From: Xylanibacter brevis ATCC 19188 | GTDB taxonomy: Bacteria > Bacteroidota > Bacteroidia > Bacteroidales > Bacteroidaceae | Length of the DNA: 64,000 nucleotides | Assembly (NCBI RefSeq): GCF_000621725.1 | Contig: NZ_JHXM01000002.1 | Span: 124,001 to 188,000 of the forward strand | Direction of reading: 5' to 3' | Shown: positions 8,512 through 15,621 of the stretch, piece after piece | How the letters are laid out: each line of letters starts with the position of its first letter | Numbering within the stretch: position 1 is the first letter of the stretch | Position numbers and translations under genes: made by a program | Notes under the pieces: model-generated | Databases searched by the model: none | The model's input: the letters and a program-made list of their open reading frames with translations, nothing else | Told to the model about the DNA's origin: nothing

Positions 8512-9309
8512 ATGGCATTAGATAGTGCAATATTTCGTAGGAGTGAGTTGCTGCTAGGTAATGAGGCGATGGACCGCATTGCCCAAAAGCGTGTGATTAT
8601 CTTTGGTGTGGGCGGCGTTGGCTCGTGGTGTGCCGAGAGCCTGGTGCGCAGTGGCATCCGCCAACTGACTATTGTTGACTCCGATCGCGTGTGTATCACC
8701 AACATCAATCGTCAGCTGATGGCCACCACCAAGACCGTTGGACAGGTGAAGGTGGATGCTCTGAAGGAGCGCTTGCTCAGTATCAATCCGAAGGCAGAGA
8801 TTACCGCACTACAGAAAATTTTCTCGGAAGAAACTGCCGACAGTTTCCAGTTGGACACCTATGATTATATTATTGATGCTATCGATTCGTTGAAAGACAA
8901 GGCCTACTTGATACTATTGGCATGTCGCACGCAGGCAAAGCTGTTTTCCTCCATGGGTGCTGCCTTGAAACTGGACCCCACGCGTATCAAGGTGACAGAG
9001 TTCTGGAAGGTGCAGGGCGACCCCTTGGCACGTGCGTTGAGAAAAAAGTTCAAGAGTCAGAAGACATTCCCCAAACGCAAGTTCCAGTGCGTCTATAGCG
9101 ACGAGCTGCTAGAGAATCGTGGTCAGAACGCCACCTGTGGCACAGAGCAGTGTATGTGCCCCAAAGCAAAAAATGGTCCAGGCGACCAGAGTCTCCTGAA
9201 CCATGAGTGGTGTTCTTCGAAAGCCCAGATTAACGGAACCTTAGCTCATATCACAGCCATCTTCGGCTTTATGTTGGCTGGTCTCGTCATTCAGGATGCA
9301 GCAAAATAG
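8512..9309 (+). CDS. tcdA: tRNA threonylcarbamoyladenosine dehydratase
   Basis: A 265-residue E1/MoeB-fold ATP-dependent enzyme (CsdL/YgdL type) that cyclises t6A37 of ANN-decoding tRNAs to ct6A. It shows the nucleotide-binding loop FGVGGVGSWCAE, the arginine block NINRQL, and DAIDSLKDKA. A C-terminal region with several cysteines (QNATCGTEQCMCP) is a family feature. ATG 8512 or the adjacent ATG at 8509 is the start, because both follow the -7 box at 8485. It is transcribed divergently from the heme operon and is the last core gene before the defence island. Confidence 0.9.
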   Translation: MALDSAIFRRSELLLGNEAMDRIAQKRVIIFGVGGVGSWCAESLVRSGIRQLTIVDSDRVCITNINRQLMATTKTVGQVKVDALKERLLSINPKAEITALQKIFSEETADSFQLDTYDYIIDAIDSLKDKAYLILLACRTQAKLFSSMGAALKLDPTRIKVTEFWKVQGDPLARALRKKFKSQKTFPKRKFQCVYSDELLENRGQNATCGTEQCMCPKAKNGPGDQSLLNHEWCSSKAQINGTLAHITAIFGFMLAGLVIQDAAK

Positions 9310-9332
9310 TTAAGTTCCAGATAGCGGGTATA

Positions 9333-9893
9333 CTATATTTCCTCCGCAGCTATTGGCATAGGCATACTTTCTTCTGTCAACTCATGATAAGAAATACCTT
9401 TTGCACCATGATCTTGCAACCAGATATGGTTCAGGGTGAAAGCTATAGAGTCCAATGTCTGCTCTCTCTTTTTGGGCTTCAGTTCACACTCCCATACCGT
9501 GATGCAATGCCAGCCCATCTCAGCCAACTTGCGTTGTTCCTCCTTGTCACGCTCTTTGTTCCTGCGAATCTTCGCCACCCAGAACTCCCTGTTCGTCTTC
9601 GGAATCTTGCAGCACTCCGAACTCTCTAAATCCATTCTCTCCTCGCCTTTTGGAGAGGGGACGGGGGTGAGGTTGCACTTGTGTCCATGCCAGAAACAAC
9701 CGTTCACAAAGATACACGTACGGTATTTCCTCAGCACCAAGTCTGGATGCCCTGGCAAACGCTTGTGGTTCAGCCTGTATCGGAATCCACGCATCCACAA
9801 CCCTTTGCGCACAATCATCTCCGGCTTTGTATCCTTCGACCGGATAGCAGCCATGTTAGCTGATCGCCGTTGTTGTGGAGTGAGTTTGTCCAT
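9333..9893 (-). CDS. vsr: Very-short-patch repair endonuclease Vsr with an in-frame palindromic insertion
   Basis: A 186-residue nuclease that nicks at T:G mismatches produced when 5-methylcytosine deaminates, protecting the host from its own methyltransferases. It has the Vsr signatures MAAIRSKDTKPEM, PGHPDLVL with the catalytic aspartate, NGCFWHGHKC (zinc ligands) and PKTNREFW. Between HKC and PKTNREFW about 20 extra residues (NLTPVPSPKGEER and following) are encoded by a GC-rich palindromic repeat (9637-9674). The insertion sits in a loop after the zinc ligands, so activity may survive. It is last in the defence island, nine bases after the XRE gene. Its presence fits the two C5 methyltransferases upstream. 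Confidence 0.9.
   Translation of the reverse strand: MDKLTPQQRRSANMAAIRSKDTKPEMIVRKGLWMRGFRYRLNHKRLPGHPDLVLRKYRTCIFVNGCFWHGHKCNLTPVPSPKGEERMDLESSECCKIPKTNREFWVAKIRRNKERDKEEQRKLAEMGWHCITVWECELKPKKREQTLDSIAFTLNHIWLQDHGAKGISYHELTEESMPMPIAAEEI
9637..9674. repeat. GC-rich palindromic repeat inside vsr
   Basis: A CTCTCC/GGAGAG palindrome followed by GGGGACGGGGGTGAGGTT. It belongs to the same family as the copies at 53996, 54672, 55109, 55237 and 59374. Confidence 0.75.
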
Positions 9894-9902
9894 GAGGCAA
9901 TT

Positions 9903-10193
9903 TTAGGCGTAGGCGGGTTCTTTCTCATGATCAGCCACCTTTACAACATCTGCATTTAAAGCTGCGGATATCTTGCAAATAGTAGCCATCGTCAAGTTGT
10001 GAGTTCCCGAAAGCCATCTACTCACTTCTGTCTCGGTCTTACCCATTAAGCGAGCAAAATCCTTCTGCGACATACCTTTTTCCTCAAGGATATCGTAGAT
10101 GCGGTTTGCAATAGCAACAGACAGTTCCATCTGTAATTTCATCTCTGGAGAGATTGTATTGCGAATCTCATCCATGATTTTGTTAGTCTTCAT
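9903..10193 (-). CDS. XRE-family DNA-binding regulator of the defence island
   Basis: A 96-residue protein with a helix-turn-helix of the Cro/C1 type in its second half: MSQKDFARLMGKTETEVSRWLSGTHNLTMATICKISAAL (about residues 40-78). The N-terminal 35 residues form an amphipathic helix. It may act as a controller protein of the restriction-type system or as an antitoxin-like factor. Its promoter overlaps a 24-bp inverted repeat (10225-10288), the expected shape of an autoregulatory operator. It is followed at nine bases by vsr. There is no adjacent toxin gene of HigB type, so I prefer a regulator. Confidence 0.75.
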   Translation of the reverse strand: MKTNKIMDEIRNTISPEMKLQMELSVAIANRIYDILEEKGMSQKDFARLMGKTETEVSRWLSGTHNLTMATICKISAALNADVVKVADHEKEPAYA

Positions 10194-10221
10194 AAGACTT
10201 CTTTTCTTTATTCTGCTGCTG

Positions 10222-10253
10222 CAAAAATAAACATAAAAGTTGATTATGCCAAA
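10222..10253 (-). promoter_or_regulatory. Promoter of the XRE-vsr unit
   Basis: TATTTTTG (10222-10229) lies 20 bp after TTTG (10250-10253) on the minus strand. Both boxes touch the left arm of the operator-like inverted repeat. Confidence 0.7.
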
Positions 10254-10288
10254 TATTTTAGCTACATAATCAACTTTTATGCTTATTT
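10225..10288. promoter_or_regulatory. 24-bp inverted-repeat operator candidate
   Basis: The arms 10225-10248 and 10265-10288 match in 23 of 24 positions (core CATAAAAGTTGATTATG) with a 16-base spacer. The left arm covers the -7 region of the XRE promoter, so binding would block transcription. The XRE protein is the obvious candidate ligand (inference). Confidence 0.75.
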
Positions 10289-10385
10289 ATGTTGTTTTTA
10301 TTGCATAACATCAGCCCTATTCCGCCAGACTTCTTCCATCTCACATAAGCCTTCTAACAAGACAGAGGCCAGTTCCTTACTGTCA
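10289..10385 (-). other. Short protein-like remnant between the nuclease gene and the XRE operator
   Basis: On the minus strand this gap has an open frame of about 32 codons (reading NDSKELASVLLEGL and on to MEEVWRNRADVMQ, then stop). It has only a possible GTG start and overlaps the end of the nuclease gene. It may be the tail of a lost gene; I see no family. Confidence 0.3.
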
Positions 10386-11855
10386 TTACAATACACATTT
10401 AAGAATGCCTATAGTATACGGGTGCATATCTTCACAGAGTTCTATAGGCTCGTAATCAGGATTAAGAGGTAGTAATATAATTCTTTCATGCTCCCAACCA
10501 TCATCCGTTTTTGCCCTCTCACTATGATATTTCTTAATGGTATAATTTGAACCGGCGTCAATTTTATCTTCAGCGTATATTAGCACAATATCACCTTCTC
10601 GTGTACCACCTCGCTTATTATACCATTCGAAAACGCAAAGATCGCCATCCATTATCTTTGGATTCATCGAATCGCCTTTTGCATATACAACAAAGAACTT
10701 ATCCTTATCAGGAGTGAACCCCCGGCCAGAAACATCGACCCAACCTTCTATTTCAGGTTCGTCTCCATCCGAGGCATCATTTCTTGTTAATACTCCACAT
10801 GCAGCACGCATTGAGTATAGTGGAATGCAATTTGGGGTGTATTCTGGATATATGTCCGTATGGTTTTCTTCGGGTTCTTCTGTATTTATAGATGTAACAT
10901 GGCAATTATTTCCCAATTCGCTTGATATAGTCCCATCACTATTCATGATAAAGTTCATGGATGTATATTTAATGCCTTCTAAATCTATAGTATATAAAAT
11001 CTTTATTATGTTTTGGGGGAACACATCATTTTTGAAAGATTTCTCAACTATTTTAGGGAAGTTATCATCTACAACGAACCTTCGAACTTCAAGTATTGTG
11101 TATTTAATATTTCTCGTACTTCTTCCTCTGACAAATCCTTTTTCATTTAATTGAGATTCTATCAGATTTCGATCATATCCATGTTTCTCCAAACTATTAA
11201 CAACATCATTTATTGAGAAACCAGAAAGGGAACATTCAAGGCGGAAGAAAAACAGCTGCAATTTGTTTTTACTTTCTAATTGGAAACGGCTTGAAATTGT
11301 TATGTGAGACTCCGATTTCTTTGTCGTTGACTTTACTTCAAAACTTTGGCTATCAGACTCTATATCATGTGTTCCTGCCTCTGATGCAGACCATCGAGTG
11401 GATTTATCTTGCTGATACAAATAATCCAAGGCTATCAACTCTGCCAAAACATCATAACTAGCTTTTTTGCTTTTACGGTCACCAAGCAATTCTGTCCATT
11501 TATTCCACCAAGAAATTGGATCAGTAAGTATTGTTTTTCTGTTTTCGCCATTATTGCCTGGGGTAACAAAACTATAACTTAGTTCTGCAAATTGATTTCG
11601 ATATTCCTCGTCAAGGCACGTAAGCAACAAAAATTTTTTCTCGCCTGACTCTTTTAAAAGCGTTTGAGTACTATATATCACTTCATTAGCAGTCTCATTT
11701 ATGACCTTCTCATCATCATATTCAATCGCCAGGCCAAACACGCCACTATTTCGATAAGTATATGCAGCATACTCATCAGGAAGAGTAGTTATTCTTCTTA
11801 GACCATCTAATCCTGCTGCAAAATGAGTCTTAAGTTCTTTTATTAATTCTTCCAT
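10386..11855 (-). CDS. PD-(D/E)XK nuclease (DUF4420-like) fused to a LexA/UmuD-type S24 peptidase domain
   Basis: A 489-residue two-part protein. The N-terminal half resembles the DUF4420 PD-(D/E)XK family found in MORC-Z1 operons, with a nuclease core THDIESDSQSFEVKS: Asp164, Glu173 and Lys175. The C-terminal part (about 343-489) is an S24 domain: SMRAACGVL offers a Cys353-Gly354 site like the self-cleavage site of UmuD, KGDSMNP gives the nucleophile Ser396, and YTIKKYH gives Lys441. All residues for autoproteolysis are therefore present. I infer a restriction nuclease whose activity or stability could be changed by self-cleavage, for example on a RecA-type signal. It starts ten bases after the preceding gene. 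Confidence 0.75.
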   Translation of the reverse strand: MEELIKELKTHFAAGLDGLRRITTLPDEYAAYTYRNSGVFGLAIEYDDEKVINETANEVIYSTQTLLKESGEKKFLLLTCLDEEYRNQFAELSYSFVTPGNNGENRKTILTDPISWWNKWTELLGDRKSKKASYDVLAELIALDYLYQQDKSTRWSASEAGTHDIESDSQSFEVKSTTKKSESHITISSRFQLESKNKLQLFFFRLECSLSGFSINDVVNSLEKHGYDRNLIESQLNEKGFVRGRSTRNIKYTILEVRRFVVDDNFPKIVEKSFKNDVFPQNIIKILYTIDLEGIKYTSMNFIMNSDGTISSELGNNCHVTSINTEEPEENHTDIYPEYTPNCIPLYSMRAACGVLTRNDASDGDEPEIEGWVDVSGRGFTPDKDKFFVVYAKGDSMNPKIMDGDLCVFEWYNKRGGTREGDIVLIYAEDKIDAGSNYTIKKYHSERAKTDDGWEHERIILLPLNPDYEPIELCEDMHPYTIGILKCVL

Positions 11856-11865
11856 ATCTTCAATC

Positions 11866-12594
11866 TTAAAGTCTTATGTTGAGATCATCACACAGTAATG
11901 AAACATATCCATGGACACCATCCATGCACAAGTTAGGCTCAGTAACAATGATTTTTGCTGTATTCAGTTTCATTATAGCCCTAAACAAGTCTGTTTCCTT
12001 CAAGCCTCTTGCTTTATATTTTGATATTACATCCATACTAAAATTGCTATATGTTTGCAAAATATCTCGATATAATTCAATGTTTGTACCATTTTTACCT
12101 GAACGCTCCACGATATTCAAAATCGTATCAGTAGAAAACATCGGCTTTAATAATAAAGTCTTCGTCTCTTTTATGGAATTACACCAGGAAAAATGGACAT
12201 ACCACCAAAGAGATCTTAACCATATACGCATAGGACGTTTCCAATAATGATCTTCATTATCAAGCCCCCATCTATTAGAAACAATGTGAGGAACAACCGC
12301 AACTGATAGATATCTCCAAAAATCTGTATTCGATGCAACTCTCAAACTAAACCAACTTTGACTATTCAAATAATTGTAAAGCTTTAGACCAAAAATGACA
12401 TCTACAAAATAATCATGTCTGCCATAGGAAATATCCCATGAATCAGAAGCATCCTGATAGATTTTCCCTATATCTTCTCTAATTACAGTATAATCAGAGT
12501 CCACAAAGGGTAAGATATCACCTTTTGAATCAATCCAAGATGTCATCATCTCTTGGCATTCAGAACGAGATAGTGTCTTTACTTTATTTATCAT
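11866..12594 (-). CDS. Uncharacterised protein of MORC-Z1 operon (possibly DUF6339-like)
   Basis: A 242-residue soluble protein without recognisable catalytic motif. A Trp/Arg-rich middle part (FWRYLSVAVVPHIVSNRW near 90-108, then WLRSLWWYVHFSW near 128-140) recalls small proteins that accompany Z1 helicases, which I would compare with DUF6339; this is tentative. It overlaps the upstream gene by four bases, so it is part of the same translation unit. It may be a structural partner of the ATPase or nuclease. Confidence 0.55.
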   Translation of the reverse strand: MINKVKTLSRSECQEMMTSWIDSKGDILPFVDSDYTVIREDIGKIYQDASDSWDISYGRHDYFVDVIFGLKLYNYLNSQSWFSLRVASNTDFWRYLSVAVVPHIVSNRWGLDNEDHYWKRPMRIWLRSLWWYVHFSWCNSIKETKTLLLKPMFSTDTILNIVERSGKNGTNIELYRDILQTYSNFSMDVISKYKARGLKETDLFRAIMKLNTAKIIVTEPNLCMDGVHGYVSLLCDDLNIRL

Positions 12595-13556
12595 AGCTTC
12601 TTAAATTTTTCTTCAAAGAATAATCTAACTGACCTGGAAGTAAGTTGGCTAGATTTTATATTCCAATCCAGTTTCTCCCTAAAGTAACTAACAGCCTGCG
12701 CGACACTGCCTTCTTGAGCATTTTCTAATGAAGACAAGCTGTTCTCTTCGGACCTCAGTGTCTCAACAATGACACATATTGCACTTGACATTATTTCTGA
12801 GAACAACTGAGTATTAAAGTTTCTCGCATCTTCTCTATTTAAATATTTGTAATTCTTATGCGCTTTATTAATAAAAATCGAAACACAATCACTAAAAGGA
12901 TCTGAAGCAGCATCTGTCCATGTACATTTCACATCCCAAAGAGGTTCGCCTGGTTTATCAATTTCGTATATTGGGAAGAAAGAACCATTGCCATCAATTC
13001 TGACTGCAAAGGTATCAATCTCACCTAAGACCGTACCAGGTGTGTTAGCAAAATGCCTTTCATAATCATTTGGCTTTCCTGACCTATAAATATATAAAAT
13101 GATCTTAAAGAAAATTTCGCCGCGTATACTCGCTTTGTCAAAATTATAGTTTATAGTGAATTCTGTATTCCTAGTGGTGTTTGTAATTGTACCTATAGGA
13201 ATAGCTCCACACTGATTTGATTCAGCGGAATACCATTTTAGGGCCAACCCAATAGTTGCATCATGACATGCAATAGCATACAATGCGTCAGGAGAAGGCT
13301 CCCCCGTAGAAAAAAGATGGGCAGCTTTTATTATTCTTATCTTACGATTGACGCATAAAGGATATTCATCAGGATTCCAATACCCCGTTTCGTCAGATAA
13401 AGCCGCTTCCGTACGTAATCCCGTATCATCACTTTCCTGTATAAGCTCAATAATCTCGTCATCTCGCTTATAAGTGAATACGTATTCTTCTAATTTGAAG
13501 ACATCGGATTTCGCGTCTTCATTGAATGTAGGAAAAAGAGGTATAGTTTGACTCAT
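12591..13556 (-). CDS. Uncharacterised protein of MORC-Z1 operon
   Basis: A 321-residue protein of unknown family. The first 230 residues are rich in alternating hydrophobic residues and look like a beta-sandwich or nuclease-like fold (NTEFTINYNF, LWDVKCTWTD); the last 60 residues are helical and charged (SVAQAVSYFREKL, FFEEKFKKL). No catalytic signature is convincing. It begins seven bases after the GHKL ATPase gene and overlaps the following gene, which suggests a complex with them. Function cannot be assigned from sequence. Confidence 0.5.
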   Translation of the reverse strand: MSQTIPLFPTFNEDAKSDVFKLEEYVFTYKRDDEIIELIQESDDTGLRTEAALSDETGYWNPDEYPLCVNRKIRIIKAAHLFSTGEPSPDALYAIACHDATIGLALKWYSAESNQCGAIPIGTITNTTRNTEFTINYNFDKASIRGEIFFKIILYIYRSGKPNDYERHFANTPGTVLGEIDTFAVRIDGNGSFFPIYEIDKPGEPLWDVKCTWTDAASDPFSDCVSIFINKAHKNYKYLNREDARNFNTQLFSEIMSSAICVIVETLRSEENSLSSLENAQEGSVAQAVSYFREKLDWNIKSSQLTSRSVRLFFEEKFKKL

Positions 13557-13563
13557 ATTTCTA

Positions 13564-15621
13564 TTATAATGGTTTAATTACTGGCCTTACATCTCTTTTG
13601 TATAGCAGCATCTTGATGGTAATAGAGGCATCAAAAGTATGTTTCTCGTGAAAAACGACACTCATTCCGTAACATGAACCTTTGGTGGTTTTATTACGTC
13701 TGATTTCAAGGAGTTCATCAGTCTCCTTGTCTGTGTCTTTTATCAGATAAGTATTATAACATTTTTCTTTATCAATTTTATTGATTTTGATACTGTGAGA
13801 TATTATACGGAAAGGTAAATCCAAGCCTAACTCCTGCTCCCAAATATCAAAACTTATTGATGTGGATTCAGACGAGATTAATGTTTCAAGACCGAGCTCT
13901 TTTGCTTCGAATTCAGAACTAACTTTATATGAGATTGACATAACATCCCCATTGTAGTCTACATTCTCTAGTTTATAACGTACAGAACTTCTAGAGGTTG
14001 ACCCACCAGAAGAATCTCGTCTTGGTCTATTTGTTGATTGCGTTCCAAATCCAATTGGTGGCAAAATCATGTCTCCTAAAAACTTCCCCAATCCGGAATT
14101 TTTACGAGGAGAATTATCATCTACATCAGAAAAAGCAGAAACAAGGTTTCTGGAGACATTATTCTGAATTCTTTGGACGATAGTTGGGTTTTTCCCATCA
14201 ACACTACTATCATTCCAAGAAGAATGATCTGCATGTTCTCCCTTTCGAATATATTCCTCTAATGACATATCAGAAGAAGCCAATTTGTTGTTTGAGTTTA
14301 AGACATAAACTGCTAGTATAAACTCATCAGAAGAACAAGGCGGAACATTCCTCACCCAAGATTCTTGATCATATGCGACAATCATTCCTGGCTTTCTGCA
14401 ATAAGCTACGACAGGATCATTCTTTGTTGGGTCATTTATTTGTATATTGAAGTTTACATTGGGATGGTAATCATTGTCTGGTGGGCACATTCCAACCATT
14501 TCTTTCTTTACTTTAACATACGACAAATTACCTGATAGAGGTTCCTCTAAAACAGATTTTAAACGAACCCCATCTGTCTTGACATCTGTTTTTGGTAGGT
14601 AATCATTGTCGACGTTCAGCCCAGAGGCTTTATTGTATAGAGATTGTTCCAATTTGAATAAAGGAAGGAAGGAATCATAATCAACGGGACGACCGTTAAT
14701 TTGGACTTCTAATCTTTTGAAGCTCTTATTTCTCTTATTGTCAAGCCTAGGAAAATACCAACGCTGAACAGCTATACGAAGATATTCCTCTATTGAGTTC
14801 ATCCAATTGGGTATAAAACCATTTTGTCCATTCCATGTTATAGCATTATTATTTAGAAGTCTCTTCTCATTAATATAAGGAATTATAATAGTAGTTCCCG
14901 TTTGATTTCCCGTATACTCACTTATATCAAATATTGACAAAAAGTCTTTTATATAATCTTCATCAGTAATGGGCATGGTTTTGTTTTGATCAATCATTTG
15001 TCCCCACCATGCAATCCCATATTTGAGGTTGTTCTTATATTGAGGAATAATTGCATCATTAGATGACTCGTTTTCGACTAAACCGGCAGCCAACCTAGAT
15101 TCATATTTCTTTGTTTGGCTGTTTAATATTCGACTATAATAAACAACAAGACCAATGCCTATTCTAAAATATATTGTTTTTCCAATACCCCAGGAGCCAC
15201 CTGCACTAGCATCATTTTGAGGCTTACATATATCATAGACAAGATTTATCAAATTACCGGAGTTGTCACCAACGACGTCTTCAAGTCTCATGGGGCCAGT
15301 AAGCCCTTGAGTACCACTATCACTAATAGATATATATTTATAACTATCTCCGCCAACAGGAAATCTTTGGTTTAATTTATCTTCAACTCCTTCAAGACAT
15401 TTATTTAATCTTGAACTGTCAAATTTGCCAACACGATAATGGACATCAACAGGAATTGACATGTTATCTTTACTAGCTGCAGCATCTAAACTGTTTTGAA
15501 TAGACTCTCTTACAAACAAATCAAGAACAGGGGTATGATCGTTCATTAGCAATCTATACAAAGCACTGCCTTTCTGGACCATTTTATATGGTTCCAAGAT
15601 TTCAATCTTCATCTGTTCCAT
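13564..15621 (-). CDS. GHKL (MORC/MutL-type) ATPase
   Basis: A 685-residue protein whose N-terminal 200 residues are a Bergerat-fold ATPase: ESIQNSLDA (Glu39, Asn43), SISDSGTQGL (Asp101), and the glycine-rich lid GGSWGIGKT (141-149), followed by TGTTIIIPY. Such MORC-type ATPases occur next to Z1 helicases and methyltransferases in restriction-like systems described by comparative genomics. ATP-driven dimer clamping on DNA is the family model. The C-terminal 250 residues are unassigned. Its start lies 20 bases inside the end of the Z1 gene, so the two are translationally coupled and probably act together. Confidence 0.8.
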   Translation of the reverse strand: MEQMKIEILEPYKMVQKGSALYRLLMNDHTPVLDLFVRESIQNSLDAAASKDNMSIPVDVHYRVGKFDSSRLNKCLEGVEDKLNQRFPVGGDSYKYISISDSGTQGLTGPMRLEDVVGDNSGNLINLVYDICKPQNDASAGGSWGIGKTIYFRIGIGLVVYYSRILNSQTKKYESRLAAGLVENESSNDAIIPQYKNNLKYGIAWWGQMIDQNKTMPITDEDYIKDFLSIFDISEYTGNQTGTTIIIPYINEKRLLNNNAITWNGQNGFIPNWMNSIEEYLRIAVQRWYFPRLDNKRNKSFKRLEVQINGRPVDYDSFLPLFKLEQSLYNKASGLNVDNDYLPKTDVKTDGVRLKSVLEEPLSGNLSYVKVKKEMVGMCPPDNDYHPNVNFNIQINDPTKNDPVVAYCRKPGMIVAYDQESWVRNVPPCSSDEFILAVYVLNSNNKLASSDMSLEEYIRKGEHADHSSWNDSSVDGKNPTIVQRIQNNVSRNLVSAFSDVDDNSPRKNSGLGKFLGDMILPPIGFGTQSTNRPRRDSSGGSTSRSSVRYKLENVDYNGDVMSISYKVSSEFEAKELGLETLISSESTSISFDIWEQELGLDLPFRIISHSIKINKIDKEKCYNTYLIKDTDKETDELLEIRRNKTTKGSCYGMSVVFHEKHTFDASITIKMLLYKRDVRPVIKPL

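Noticed and set aside
9903..10193. XRE gene as antitoxin of a toxin-antitoxin pair
   Set aside because: No toxin-like gene adjacent; neighbours are vsr and the restriction genes.
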